A stretch of DNA of 64,000 nucleotides from Psococerastis gibbosa. Its lineage: Eukaryota > Arthropoda > Insecta > Psocodea > Psocidae. Location: positions 39,454,770-39,518,769 of the forward strand of contig OZ020484.1 of NCBI GenBank assembly GCA_963971405.1. Direction: 5' to 3'. The notes under the pieces are model-generated. The model worked only from the letters and a program-made list of their open reading frames with translations, was not told where the DNA came from and ran no database searches. A program made the position numbers and the translations under genes. Positions 12,501 through 22,112 of the stretch are shown in pieces; the first letter of the stretch is position 1, and the number at the start of each line of letters is the position of its first letter.

Positions 12501-15500
12501 TAATTTCATTTTATATTTGCTTTCCCATTTATACGTGTAGTATAAGGATAGCTTTGTGACGGTCGAAATTTTCGATTCCGATTTCAACGAATTTACACGT
12601 TTTAAGGTCCCAGGAACCCAAAAAAAGTGGTTTTTACGAAATGTCTGTCTGTCTGTGCGTCGATTTCCGGGCAAACTACTCGGTGGATTTGGCAGGTAGG
12701 TTCACAAAAATCATACCTCGGGACCATTTTTTTTATTTGGGGCTATCTCAATTTAGGGGGGTTTTATTCTCAAAAAACTAAAAAAAAATATTTCTCAAAA
12801 ACGGCTCCAACGATTTCTTTTAAATTCACATATATTGTAGTTGTTATTAATGTTCATTAAATGCGGGGGGTTGCTTGCCCCTTGATAGTTTGCTTCTGGG
12901 GGTAAAAAAATAAAAATAACTGAATTTTCATGAAAAATCACTAAAAAATAATTTTTCTGCGAAACCTTTCTATCGATGATTTCTACTTTCAGGTATATTT
13001 TAGGTGTTAAATTGAGTAACGAAACCGGACAGGTTGCTTTCCCAGAAAAGTATTTGGTTTTGTACAAAAAATGTTTTTTTTTGAAAAAATTATAGAAAAT
13101 TCACGCTCAAATGCATTGCGAGCCCTGCCAGTATTGCTGTGTGGTAATGTGTTGGTCTGACCTATTTAGAATTTACCTCACCTCCAGTGACGTCAGGTGG
13201 ACAACCCCCCCCCCCCCCCAGACATCGGAAATTTGACCATAGGAAAATTATTTACCATGAAATTACTCCTTTTCTCTATCTCCTAATTTTGATAAATTGG
13301 AAAGCATGTTCGAGTAAACTCGGACCGGTTCTTTGAATTTGTGATACACTGAAGGGAGAACCTGAGTCTTCATTTAAGGCGGCAATTCCACCGACCTCGT
13401 TTTTGACCGTGAGCGTGATATTGACGTTGTAGCAGACATTAAAAACAGTCTAAAAATGTCTGCTACCACGTCAATATCACGCTCACGATAAAAAACGAGG
13501 TCGGTGGAATTTGGGGCTTATCGGCATGTCAACGACTGTATCAAACACCAAATAGTTGTATTTTGTTTGGTACTTACATCATCAAGATCGTAATATGCTC
13601 GTTCTTCTTCATAATCGCGTCCACCATGGAGCTTGTTTCCTCTTAATAGTTTGTCATTCATGAAGGAATTTTCCAGCTACAAAATAAAATAATAAAAATG
13701 CAGAGTATTTGTATCAAAAAGCATTCGGTTTTAATTGAGCACTTAGCTGCAGTGATGAAAATAACACGAACCTATCGTCGCAAATAATGGTGAGAATAAC
13801 ATTCTTCAATGTGTAAAAGCACAAAGATAGAATCAAATAGACGACCAGTTCCTAGCCAGCCGCGACAGCAGCTCGCCTCGTCGAGGCATCGCATCAACGT
13901 AATTAGGTGTCGAATGCAGCTCGCCCCTTTGGGGCTCGTAAGGCTTACGATAGATGATCGTGCTTTTTAGACAGTATGAGAAGTCTAAGACTGAATGAAT
14001 TATTAATTATTATTAGAAATACCTACCTTTTCTTGCAATTTAGCATTGATTATTAGACTATTTTTCTGTAGAAGCCATACCAAATCTTTATATATGCCAC
14101 GCATATCTGCAAACAAAATAATAAAAGTAGACCTATTTTTCGCGAAAAGTGATTTAAAAAAATGGATGTTTTGGGGCTGTCCAATATGCTCTTAAAAATA
14201 TGAAACATACCCAGAGTATCATACTATACATATAGGCATTAAATATATAGGGTGGTCCAGACCACCCTGTATATAACCGGAGTAACATTGTATTATATAT
14301 ATTCAATGAGGTAGGTTTACTTATTTATTGGTTAGAACGACCCAACCTATATGCTGGCTAATAAGGTAAAGGTGCAGTACACTACGGTACCCCTAATAAA
14401 AGAACCTGTACGGGTATATGCTTTCCAGTTTATCAATTATTATAGGTAAATTAGAATAATAGATCATTTTGACTAATAAGTACTGTAGTTCCATGATTAA
14501 TTTTTGTCCTAGGGTAACATTTCGGCTGCCTCGATTGCCCCTATCCTAAAGCATTGGAATAGGCTAATCTATGACAGACCAAAATAAATACTACATTATA
14601 ATAATGCCATAGGAAGCAATGAAATGGATGGACGCAGATTATCCAATTCTTCAAAAAAATAATTTTTTTGTTCTTCAGAACCTAAGGCTGCCACCACACC
14701 ATCACTGAGGAAGGACAAAGGAAACACGTATAAATCGAAAGGACGACGCATGGAAGCAAAAAGAAGGACATGGCGTGGGAGGCATGGAATTGAGGGGACA
14801 TTAAAATAAAATTAATACACACGGTACTATTAGTATTTTTTATGGAAAAAGGAAAAAGGAAAGCGTATGCTAAACAGACTGCCCAGATGGAATTTCAAAA
14901 AAGCTAACTGGGCCAAGTACTACCAACGCACAAATGAGGAGCTAGCCGATATAAACGTGACAAGCGTAGAAATCGCAGCGAAGGATATAACGGAAGTCGT
15001 TCTGCGCTGTGCGAAAGAATGTATCCCCAGAGGCCAGGTAAAGGTATACAGGCCCTTCTGGAACCCCACCCTGGAAAAACTGAAGACGACAAGAAACAAG
15101 GCGAGACGCAAAGCGGAAGTATCGAAGACACCACAAGACTGTGTAGACCTCCGCAAAAAACAAGCCATTCTAACACAAGCTATTAAAACGGGAAAACGCA
15201 AGGCTTTCAAAAATTTTCTTAGTACACTCGACTTCCGGAAGGATGGAGTCAAAGCCCACCGATTTGTTTCGAACTTAAACAACGACTCAAATAGGCAACA
15301 ACAACTACCAATTCGAGGTGTTAACAAAGACCTGACTTGCCACAAGCAGATTGCAGAAGCATTATGCAAACACTATGTGAGAGTGAGCCATATAAAGACA
15401 CATAAAAACTTAAAGACGAAGCTCTTGAAAGCTCCACCTCCCCAATGCCAGGACGAAGACATGAGCGCAATATGCATGAACGACTTCACATTTTCGGAAC

Positions 15501-18500
15501 TAGAGGAAGCCCTCCGACAAAGCAAGAAAAAGAAAGCAGCCGGCATCGACGGGATATTCCCAGAAATGATGGTAAACCTAGGCGATAAAGCTAAGTCCGT
15601 GCTCCTGAAACTAGTAAACCTAACATGGAATACCAGAATTCCGAGCCAGTGGAGAAAAAGTGAGGTAGTCCCAACCCTTAAGAAAGGGAAAGATCCGCGG
15701 AACTTAGATAGCTACCGCCCAATATCACTAACAAGCTCCATGTGTAAAGTAGCGGAAAGAATGGTACTAAACCGCCTAGTGCGTGCAACTAACCGCTTAG
15801 GATGCATAGACGACGCCCAGGCTGGCTTTCGGAAACATAGGTGCACTATGGACCAAGTAGTAACGTTCACACAGCACGTCAAGGACGCATTCCACAGAAA
15901 AATGTCCACTGTAGCGATCTTAGTGGACCTAAAGGCAGCCTATGACACAGTATGGCGAGATATGCTCCTACACAAGATGGCCAAATGCGGGATAGCCGGA
16001 AAACTGCTTTCCTGGACAAAATCATTCCTAGGGGAACGACACCTTAGAGTTAGACTTAATAACCGCACGTCCAAATTCCGACTGCAGCGACAGGGCCTAG
16101 CACAAGGTGCTGTTATTAGCTGCCAACTCTTCAATTTAATGATAAACGACGTACTAGAGGCCACTCGAAAGACTCCTGGGGTTGAATCACTACTATATGC
16201 AGACGATCTACTCATCTGGGCGTCCAGCAGTAACATAAAGAGCCTGGTAACAATTCTCAACACAACACTCTTGAATCTTGAAAAGTGGGCTGACGAAAAT
16301 TGTCTCACTGTCAATACGGAAAAAACAGTCTACCAGGTACTTAGCCTATCAACCAGGCAACCGGAGATAGCTTTGGCTTATAAGGGAATAAACCTAGAGA
16401 AACAAGACATATCAAAGTACCTCGGCGTATCGATCGACAAAAAAATGTCGTGGAAGCCCCATATTGACAATGCTGCGGAGAAAGCATCTAAGAGATGTCG
16501 CCTCTTGAAACGACTAACAGCCACCAAATGGGGAGCCACTCAAGATGTGCTGATCTCCACGTACAAGACCTACATCCGCCCTATCATTGACTATGGAAGT
16601 GAAGCAACTATAACGGCAAGTGCGAGCACAACATCCAAGTTAGAACTCACACAAAATAGTGCACTCAGAATAATCACGGGGGGACCCAAATCTACCCCAA
16701 TACTGGCTATGGAGGCTCAAACCGGGATCGAACCAATTCAATGCCGCAGAGAAAAATCAGCTGTCACTTTCTGGGAACGACAAAAACGGGTGCTACCCCA
16801 AAAATGGAAGCAATATAAGAAAGCGGCCTCCCGCCTGAAGACTCAGGTCACTCCACTAGCCATGACGGAGGGAATAAAAGAGAAGTACGGCATATGCTTG
16901 GGGGAGGCTGACCCATTCCCGTTACACGTAGACCATGTTGGCGCCCTCCCATCCGCTCAACTCCGCCTTGAGAATCACGACCTCCCAAAACAAGCATCAA
17001 CTGCAGACGCCTTAAGAAAGTCTACCCTGGAAACCATACATACCAAGTACCCAGCGCCAGAGTGGTTACAAGTATACTCTGATGGGTCTTCCATGCCTGA
17101 ATCGGGAAACACAGGTGCGGGTTATGTGTTTGGCCAATTCAAAGGCTCAGTGGCAGTAGGTTCCCCTCTTTCAAACTACGACGGCGAGATCGCAGCAATT
17201 TACGAAGCGGCCAAAACACTGCAAACTACTACGCACGAGCTAAACGTGGTGTTCCTCATCGACTGCCAGTCAGCAATCCTCGCTCTCTCAACGAACAAGG
17301 AGACAAGTTGCAAAAGAACTAACCGCTGTCGTGCGCAGATCAGTAGTCTCATCAAGAGTGGCAGAAACGTAGTGTTGCAATGGATCCCAAGTCATGTAGG
17401 TGTGAATGGAAACGAAGAAGCCGACGAGCTGGCGAAAAATGGTACCACCATGCAGCAGCCCTCCTGCCCGCAGTCATACGTGTCTGCAAAATCTAGTGTG
17501 AATAGTGCAGTAAAAGCCTGGAACAAAGATCGCCTCCAAAGAAGCAGCCATGGAAAAAGCTGGGCAACTCTCGTCGACTCGCCCATTCCAAAACACCTAC
17601 CTAGAGCCGTGAGCGTCGCAGCATTCAGAACAACCACCGGACATGACTACCTGGCATCTCACCTGCACCGCATTGGGGTCCTAGAGTCCGATGCGTGCCC
17701 TATGTGCGACTACGCCCCAATGACTGCTGCGCACCTTCCTAACTGCCCAGCCCTAACTGACGACGCAATAGAGGATGATGAGGACGACTTCGCGGGGATA
17801 GCTCGTCTATACTGGTCAGCGCGTCACCAAATGGCTCAGATGCCAAGGGTGGGCGTTGGCTAGTAAGTAAGTATTAGTATTTTTTATGTATTTAAATGCA
17901 ATAAAATGTTGTTAATACAAAATTCAGAAACCTACTTAGTATAATACCAGGAGTACTTTTTTGAACTGCCAACTGATTTTAAGAGATATTTTTCATTGCT
18001 CAAAACATAATTGTAAAAGTCCTCGCAACTTAAATCTTTAAAATTTTAGTAAATTCGTAGTAACAAATGCCGCCAAGATATTTAAAATAGTTAACGTGAA
18101 ACTTATATTTTTATGAAGCATTTTCTATTTATAATTTCCCCCGCGGTTTTTTGTTGGTATATTCATGCCTAAATAGTACTGTTATTAAAAAGGAGGACAT
18201 TTCAAACATTTTAAAAAAGGAGGACAAATGAAAAGGACACGTGTCCTAGGACACGTCCTCCTAAACGAGGACGCATGACAACCCTAATTTTTGTGAACCT
18301 ACGGTACTGAATTGGCCGAATTTTATCAAAATCCACTGACTAGTCTGTCCTCAAATCGACGAAGAGACAGACAAATATTTGGAAATAAACGTTTTTTTAG
18401 GTTCCTGGGCCTGAGAATGTGTAAGTCATTGAAAATGAAATGTCGAAACCGAAAGTTTCCACAATCAAAAAGCTTCCCTTAGGCGCATATTCCACCGACC

Positions 18501-20569
18501 TCGTTTGTGTTTGTCAGCGTGATATGGACATAGTAGCAGACATTAAAGACAGTGTATCTCATGAATTTGAGCCTTATGCTGCGTGTACGTATAAAATATA
18601 TTAAAGCAAAAAAGAAATTGTACATCCCAGCAGAGCTGATAACAGAACCGGCGCAACAAGTTTCTGCGCACTTGATCTGACTATCGTTATAGTATTGATT
18701 TTATTGTGCCTGTACTCCCCTGTAGTTAGCTTGTGACGAGAGCCTCCAAGCTAAATCTCTTATTCTCAGTCACCAGTCACCACTTGTTGACTGTTGCCAC
18801 TTGCCACCATAGACATAGTAAAACTATAGACTCATCGTAAACATTCGGGTTGAAGCCGCTTGGCTTCGGCTATTTCCGTAGTATAGGACCAGATTGAGCC
18901 TTTTGCCATTTGATACCATGTTAACATTTTATTTTTTATTTTATTATTTAAAGATTATTTAGAACGGAAAATCATGCCAGCTAACCAGCAATATTTTTAT
19001 GCAGAACTTGGAGTACTTTTAATTTACATTTTAAACAATATTTTTAGCAAAGTTTTCCCTACTTTTAGATAAAAATACATTTTTTTAATGCAGATCTTTC
19101 AGTACTTTGAATTTAAATTTTAAACAATATATATATATAATAAATGTAAATAATAAATATAATTGTATATGAAAGAACAAAGAAAACTATAAAGAAAACT
19201 TATAATAAAACTATTAAATTTGAATTTCCCGCTGCACTTGCACTTACTGCGCTGCACAAAATGCACTTATGAGGGGGCGTGGTCGTGGCTTCAGTCCTCC
19301 AGCACAGAGTCACCATATCGTATTTCGGCTGTGCTGGAGGACTGAAGCCACGACCACGCCCCCTCATAAGTGCATTTTAGCGGGAAATTCAAATTTAATA
19401 GTTTTATTATAAGTTTTCTTTATAGTTTTCTTGGTTCTCTCATATATAATTATATTTATTATTTACATTTATTATATATATTTTTTAAAATTTAAATTCA
19501 AAGTACTCCAAGTTCTGAATAAAAATATTGCTGGTTAGCTGGCATGATTTTCCGTTCTAAATAATCTTTAAATAATCAAATAAAAAATAAAATGTTAACA
19601 TGGTATCGAATGGCAAAAGGCTCAATCTGGTCCTATACTACGGAAATAGCCGGAGTCAAGCGGCTTCAACCCGAATGTTTACGATGAGTCTATAGTTTTA
19701 CTATGTCTATGGGCCAGGCGGCCCACCCAGGCCGCTTTTTGTTTACAAATTACAATGAGGTTCAGTAGGGGCAGTTTTGGTCACTAGGTTCGCTAACGAC
19801 AAACCGATATCCATATTATTCAAAATGGCCGCCGTTTGCATGCGAAAACCAAGCTATTAGCATCTAATTAATTCTTTTAATATTTTTTATAATATTTTTA
19901 CTATGCCTGGACCTTACTTCGCTGCATATAATTTAAAATATATATTCTCCATGATTTATAGAAAAATATCACTTTAAAATAAAACGTAATTAAAAATCAT
20001 TTTAAAATAGTATTGAGGCTTATGGTAAAATCAACGATTTGATATCATTGCAACTGGTGCTGCCATCTACAAAATGACGCCACAAATGAACCCCATTAAC
20101 GCTGGGGACGCTCATCAATCATGAATCATCATATGATATTATTATGTGCCCTTATCTCGGGGCTTTTGAAATTCTGCGGCTAAATTAAAACATTTCTGGA
20201 ATTTTAGTCAGGGGCCGTAGCAGTCCCGGCTTCATATTACCCTTATACGTGAACGCTGCTAGAAGAACAGATTTCCCTGGACAGACATTAGCAGAGTATA
20301 GCCCCTTACCTATAGACTATAGTGCTATATTTACACTATGGCGCATATTCCACTTACATCAATAGTCAATACCACATTTACTATTGACTATTTATGTAGG
20401 TGGAATATGCAGTAAGCTATTAAAAAATACTTAAAATAATAACAAACAAAATCAATGTAAATTGATATTGTGGGTTCTTATCATTTTACTTACTCGAGTC
20501 CCCAAAAAGCCAAATGGATTTACGCTTGAACAAATCCCTGGCATTACTCCTTGTAAAAACGTCGGTCAT
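538..20569 (-). CDS. PCED1: PC-esterase domain protein (PCED1/FAM113-like), partial gene
   Basis: This is a member of the SGNH-hydrolase-fold PC-esterase family; the substrate is unknown. Exons (5' to 3') are 20569-20494, 14106-14027, 13676-13578, 10726-10590, 10536-10340, 7187-7060 and 611-538, all with GT-AG borders. Phases match at every junction except 10340 to 7187, where a short exon of about 17-20 nt (residues after IGG) seems to be missing. Exon 1 starts [12 protein letters not shown] and carries the nucleophile block LFGDSN (Ser25), which continues into [13 protein letters not shown]. Later blocks are [30 protein letters not shown] and [12 protein letters not shown]; the Asp/His pair is in the last. 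These match the family motifs in order. A Ser/Pro-rich stretch follows WDICR. The exon at 538 ends at a GT donor, so the gene probably continues to the left. Intron 1 is 6.4 kb and holds a LINE and a giant foldback. Identity is firm; the C-terminus is not in view. Confidence 0.87.
731..1126. mobile_element. Foldback element, 160-bp arms
   Basis: CTTAAGAGTGTACAGCC and the following 160 bp reappear inverted, ending GGCTGTACACTCTTAAG at 1126. The arms include GAAGTTGTAGAAGACTACTT. It lies in the last PCED1 intron in view. A related arm pair brackets 30766-31950. Confidence 0.85.
1664..1935 (+). repeat. Copy of the longer GGCG-ended element
   Basis: AAGGCGCCGATTCCACCGACCG, GTGACGTGGTAGCAGACATT and a tail with TGGCGTCATGGGATATGTTAA match copies at 6893-7051, 36600-36690 and 41508-41637. 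Confidence 0.7.
1936..2840. other. PCED1 intron, no gene
   Basis: AT-rich. A hAT-like end (CATTGGCGTAGTTAGGGGGG at 2417) is present without a visible partner. No coding signal. Confidence 0.4.
3082..4430 (+). pseudogene. RTE-type LINE reverse transcriptase relic
   Basis: The relic spans several frames. [10 protein letters not shown] and [15 protein letters not shown] precede [15 protein letters not shown] degenerate active site follows as [10 protein letters not shown], then [10 protein letters not shown], and finally the RTE-type C-terminus ([29 protein letters not shown]). Stops and frameshifts break it after 3348 and around 3540 and 4003. It is inside PCED1's last visible intron and is not functional. 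Confidence 0.8.
4491..5162 (-). mobile_element. 0.67-kb non-autonomous element, same family, reversed
   Basis: Ends are GCTTTCCAATTTG at 4491 and GTGTAAATTGGAAAGC at 5162. The contents match 12519-13305 in reverse, with an internal deletion and a G-run at 4576-4585. Confidence 0.8.
5240..6240 (+). pseudogene. CR1/Jockey-type LINE fragment
   Basis: The broken frames contain a [17 protein letters not shown] block, a decayed FADM where FADD is expected, and [15 protein letters not shown]. Beyond 5650 come further short reverse-transcriptase tail segments, for example matches to the HVHQHATR-type C-terminal region. It carries many stops. It may be the same family as the relic at 61860-62245, which covers a more N-terminal part of the enzyme. 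Confidence 0.65.
6893..7051 (-). repeat. GGCG-ended element abutting a PCED1 splice donor
   Basis: It is in reverse orientation: TAGGCGCCCATTCCACCGAC begins at 7051 and runs leftward through GACGTGGTAGCAGAC. The PCED1 exon ends at 7060, so the element begins about nine bases into the intron. Confidence 0.75.
7501..7785. repeat. Inverted-ended element with internal duplication
   Basis: CTGCAGCCTGATCATGGCGA at the left is inverted at the right (TCGCCTCGATCAGGCTGCAG). Inside, AACAAACAAATTTTGAATAG...CTTTCCATTATAAAATTATC occurs twice. Related fragments occur at 10180-10290 and 12244-12350. Confidence 0.7.
8267..9068. mobile_element. hAT-like non-autonomous element (802 bp)
   Basis: Ends are CAGGGGAGTAGCTA and, inverted, TAGCTACTCCCCTG. 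Flanks AATGTAGC (8259-8266) and AATGTATC (9069-9076) form an 8-bp duplication with one mismatch, as expected for hAT. A second element is nested at 8434. Confidence 0.8.
8434..8592. mobile_element. Nested small hAT-like element (159 bp)
   Basis: It is bounded by exact GATTTTAC copies (8426-8433 and 8593-8600). Ends CTAGGGCGGGTCC and (inverted) CAGTGGCGGGTCTC are similar. A C-run lies just inside the right end. Confidence 0.75.
9400..10165 (+). repeat. Two diverged copies of an unclassified repeat
   Basis: Blocks CTAACACAGATTGGCCACAA, TTGTACAAAAAACGATTGGT and GTGGCCAATAATTGGTGTTA (9975-10070) recur as a diverged copy at 9515-9640 and again at 52975-53110. No ORF is convincing. Confidence 0.55.
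10180..10290. repeat. Fragment related to the 7501 element
   Basis: GTGCTATTCAAAATTATTTTGTTTATAATATTTTTAACC-like sequence matches 12300-12350 and, more weakly, 7573-7625. Confidence 0.5.
10727..11567. other. PCED1 intron, no gene
   Basis: It contains an (AAAT)n tract near 11271-11290 and CCCGCAAGG...CCCGTGTGCGGTTT at 10956-10988, which recurs at 61230-61252. Nothing coding. Confidence 0.4.
11568..11757 (-). mobile_element. SINE family 1, tRNA-like head and poly(A) tail
   Basis: In element orientation it reads GACTTCGATGGCAGGTGGCA, then GACACGTGTCG-like sequence, GAGGCGACTGAAG and a poly(A) tail (T-run at 11570-11586). The ATGGCATAGTGGTAGC head of sister copies resembles a tRNA A box. Sisters: 33212-33365, 47624-47805, 48995-49182, 53850-54000 and 57961-58150. 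Confidence 0.7.
12244..12355. repeat. Fragment related to the 7501 element
   Basis: CGCGATTATTTTTAATCC and GAAAGTGCTATTCAAAATTA link this to 10180-10290. It abuts a C-run near 12368. Confidence 0.5.
12519..13305 (+). mobile_element. 0.79-kb non-autonomous element, same family
   Basis: It begins GCTTTCCCATTTATACGTG and ends TAAATTGGAAAGC. It is close to the 30892 copy across its length, with a longer C-run (13205-13219). Lies in a PCED1 intron. Confidence 0.8.
13376..13520. mobile_element. Palindromic MITE, same family, diverged
   Basis: Arms share ATTCCACCGACCTCG and GTAGCAGACATT with the perfect copy at 24400, with scattered mismatches and a short loop (AAAAACAGTCT). It lies in the PCED1 intron just after the 13578 donor. 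Confidence 0.85.
14828..14844. repeat. Target-site duplication, left copy, of LINE
   Basis: TATTAGTATTTTTTATG occurs here and again, identically, at 17872-17888. The pair brackets the LINE and fits target-primed reverse transcription. Confidence 0.85.
14845..17871 (+). mobile_element. 5'-truncated non-LTR retrotransposon with RNase H
   Basis: The element lies in PCED1 intron 1 in the opposite orientation to the gene and is bounded by exact 17-bp duplications. Its 5' endonuclease part and any ORF1 are missing. The 3' end is a short (GTAA)-type tail (TAGTAAGTAAGTA) right after the stop codon, so the 3' UTR is only a few bases. The ORF inside is intact, so the insertion looks young. GC content is clearly higher than in the flanks. 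Confidence 0.88.
14867..17863 (+). CDS. LINE reverse transcriptase-RNase H protein (ORF2 remnant, 998 aa)
   Basis: This is the uninterrupted 3' part of a LINE ORF2; the frame is also open back to the 5' truncation at 14845, so Met1 is not the native start. The reverse transcriptase begins around residue 205 with AAGIDG and [13 protein letters not shown], then [10 protein letters not shown], and has the YADD catalytic box at about residues 444-447. An RNase H domain follows: VYSDGSS near 736-741, a Glu in [16 protein letters not shown] near 793, and [14 protein letters not shown] near 840. A Cys/His motif (CPMCDY...HLPNCP) ends the protein. RNase H in a LINE points to the I/R1/LOA-type groups rather than RTE or CR1; the exact clade is undecided. 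It lacks the APE endonuclease, so it could not insert alone. No stop or frameshift was seen. Confidence 0.9.
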   Translation: MLNRLPRWNFKKANWAKYYQRTNEELADINVTSVEIAAKDITEVVLRCAKECIPRGQVKVYRPFWNPTLEKLKTTRNKARRKAEVSKTPQDCVDLRKKQAILTQAIKTGKRKAFKNFLSTLDFRKDGVKAHRFVSNLNNDSNRQQQLPIRGVNKDLTCHKQIAEALCKHYVRVSHIKTHKNLKTKLLKAPPPQCQDEDMSAICMNDFTFSELEEALRQSKKKKAAGIDGIFPEMMVNLGDKAKSVLLKLVNLTWNTRIPSQWRKSEVVPTLKKGKDPRNLDSYRPISLTSSMCKVAERMVLNRLVRATNRLGCIDDAQAGFRKHRCTMDQVVTFTQHVKDAFHRKMSTVAILVDLKAAYDTVWRDMLLHKMAKCGIAGKLLSWTKSFLGERHLRVRLNNRTSKFRLQRQGLAQGAVISCQLFNLMINDVLEATRKTPGVESLLYADDLLIWASSSNIKSLVTILNTTLLNLEKWADENCLTVNTEKTVYQVLSLSTRQPEIALAYKGINLEKQDISKYLGVSIDKKMSWKPHIDNAAEKASKRCRLLKRLTATKWGATQDVLISTYKTYIRPIIDYGSEATITASASTTSKLELTQNSALRIITGGPKSTPILAMEAQTGIEPIQCRREKSAVTFWERQKRVLPQKWKQYKKAASRLKTQVTPLAMTEGIKEKYGICLGEADPFPLHVDHVGALPSAQLRLENHDLPKQASTADALRKSTLETIHTKYPAPEWLQVYSDGSSMPESGNTGAGYVFGQFKGSVAVGSPLSNYDGEIAAIYEAAKTLQTTTHELNVVFLIDCQSAILALSTNKETSCKRTNRCRAQISSLIKSGRNVVLQWIPSHVGVNGNEEADELAKNGTTMQQPSCPQSYVSAKSSVNSAVKAWNKDRLQRSSHGKSWATLVDSPIPKHLPRAVSVAAFRTTTGHDYLASHLHRIGVLESDACPMCDYAPMTAAHLPNCPALTDDAIEDDEDDFAGIARLYWSARHQMAQMPRVGVG
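17872..17888. repeat. Target-site duplication, right copy, of LINE
   Basis: This is an exact 17-bp match to 14828-14844, directly after the GTAA tail. Confidence 0.85.
18285..18478 (-). repeat. Partial copy of the GCTTTCC-ended family
   Basis: Reverse-orientation blocks such as GGTTCCTGGGCCTGAGAATG and CAAATCGACGAAGAGACAG match the beginning of the 12519 copy; neither end is complete. Confidence 0.6.
18480..18556. repeat. Half-copy of the palindromic MITE
   Basis: The sequence TTCCACCGACCTCGTTTGTG through GTAGCAGACATTAAAGACAG matches one arm of the 24400 element and then ends without its partner. Confidence 0.8.
18811..19712. mobile_element. Giant foldback, 0.9 kb, in PCED1 intron 1
   Basis: ATAGACATAGTAAAACTATA at the left is inverted at the right end (TATAGTTTTACTATGTCTAT). 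The arms continue inward to CGTGGCTTCAGTCCTCCAGC and its inverse, leaving a loop of about 25 nt near 19305-19335. The left arm has an extra internal duplication (about 19010-19125). No ORF is present. Confidence 0.88.
20340..20410. mobile_element. Short palindromic MITE (71 bp)
   Basis: GGCGCATATTCCACTTACAT pairs with ATGTAGGTGGAATATGC across the core AATAGTCAATACCACATTTACTATTGACTATT. It is a mini-version sharing the GGCG..ATTCCAC end. It lies just downstream of PCED1 exon 1. Confidence 0.8.
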
Positions 20570-20654
20570 TTCGATGAAATATTTTATATAATGAAACACA
20601 AAGTTTATGTCAATTCAATACTCTTTAGAAATAGAAGCTAAACAATAGCATTGA

Positions 20655-20742
20655 ATATATAACACTAGTGTTATATTGAATATATAATATATATATATAT
20701 ATTGAATATATAACACTAGTGTTATATATTCAATGACAATAG
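20655..20742. repeat. AT-rich palindromic microsatellite
   Basis: TTGAATATATAACACTAGTGTTATA occurs twice around an (AT)n core. It lies about 90 bp upstream of the PCED1 start codon and could be part of its promoter region. Confidence 0.6.
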
Positions 20743-21284
20743 CAATAGAGCTAACCGGAGCTAAAAAAAAATTAGTCCAACAACCACACCGGACAGGCGG
20801 ACTCTCGGACACCGGTACGCACGTGTTCCGACTTCCGTTTTGTATTTGTTTTATAATTTAAATTACTTGACTACTTGTTAATCTTGTTTTGACTTTTGTT
20901 GTCTTACTTGTTGATGTTTGTTTGTTTGCCGTTTGGCGGAAAAAGTGATTGTTGATTGATTATTCCACCGCGCGCTAGCAGCTTTCCCACTCAAATTCAA
21001 AATTTCTTGTTTTTGAAATTAATCGTTTAAATAATAGTAAGCCATTTCACACTGCATAAAAATTAGGTTTCTAGCTAGTTTCATTAATAAAAAAATTATT
21101 TAAGGTTTCACTACTATTATGCCAAAGATTTAAGTTCCGATAAAATGCTAAATTATGTCATATGTGAAAGAACTGACTTTCACGACACGTATGAAACGTG
21201 TCGGTGTAACCTATGTGGAAATCTGTGTACGAAGTATAGTATCACATTGAATGGTAAAAGTAAAGTAAATTCGTGTCGGGGTGG

Positions 21285-21520
21285 TACTACCCGTGGTACA
21301 GGAGTTTTCAGGTTGCATCAACAGCCTCCTGTTTAACCTATCGACAGTCAGGGAAGACTGCCGGGACCGCCGGCTTTACATGCCCTCCGAAGCATGGTAG
21401 TCAGAAGATAAATAATTGTACCACTAGAAAATTTTGGCATTCGGGTGGGACTCGAACCAGTCACCTTCTGGATGATAGTCCGAGTCGTTACCTCTACGCC
21501 ATTCTGACTACTACATTGAA
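21285..21520 (-). mobile_element. SINE family 2 copy upstream of PTCD3
   Basis: GGGACTCGAACCAGTCACCT is a reversed B box, and GTCCGAGTCGTTACCTCTAC a reversed A-box region. ATGCCCTCCGAAGCATGG is the shared body. Confidence 0.7.
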
Positions 21521-21988
21521 TGGTGTACACGAAGAGATCAATAACCTCATATGCTACTGAAAATTAAATCACTACAACTTTACTAATTACTAGTGCGCGA
21601 TATAGAGCTTGCTTCAAACGAATAATAAATTATGCAATCGAATAGAAATTAGAAATTTTAAACAGCGAGTACTTCTAGGATTAATGAATGAATTGAATGA
21701 ACTGCTTTATTATTATTAGAAAAATGAAATGCATGTTATATTTTTGAAAAGTGGAGGGAAAATTAGTTCAATGCGATCACGTGATCGCCGGCAAGGCGCA
21801 AGCAGTGAAGCAGAAGATTCAACATTCAACATCATGCATTCAACAATAATATTATTTAATTGATATTGATAATTTTGATAATAAAAATAATTTTAGGACG
21901 GTTTAAACCGGCATAAACTAATTGAATATTTTCACTAATCAAATTATTGGATGAAAAAATGATTAGCAAAGTAATTAGGTAAGTATAT

Positions 21989-22112
21989 ACAACCCAAATG
22001 CAGAATAGTTCTCACATCCAATAACATTATACAGAATACCTGCTATCGGACATGGAATATAACTAACAGTATCATCCGTTTGTGAGGCATAATAGACCGC
22101 ACGCTTTTACTG
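21989..22112 (+). repeat. Solo terminal fragment of the intron-4 Tc1-like family
   Basis: The sequence begins CAACCCAAATGCAGAATAGT and ends around TAATAGACCGCACGC. Both match the left part of the element at 27809 (TAATAGTCCGCAC). I found no right terminus, so it is a truncated copy between PCED1 and PTCD3. Confidence 0.65.

Noticed and set aside
14904-15369. Overlapping minus-strand frames up to 149 codons
   Set aside because: They are shadows of the LINE coding sequence.
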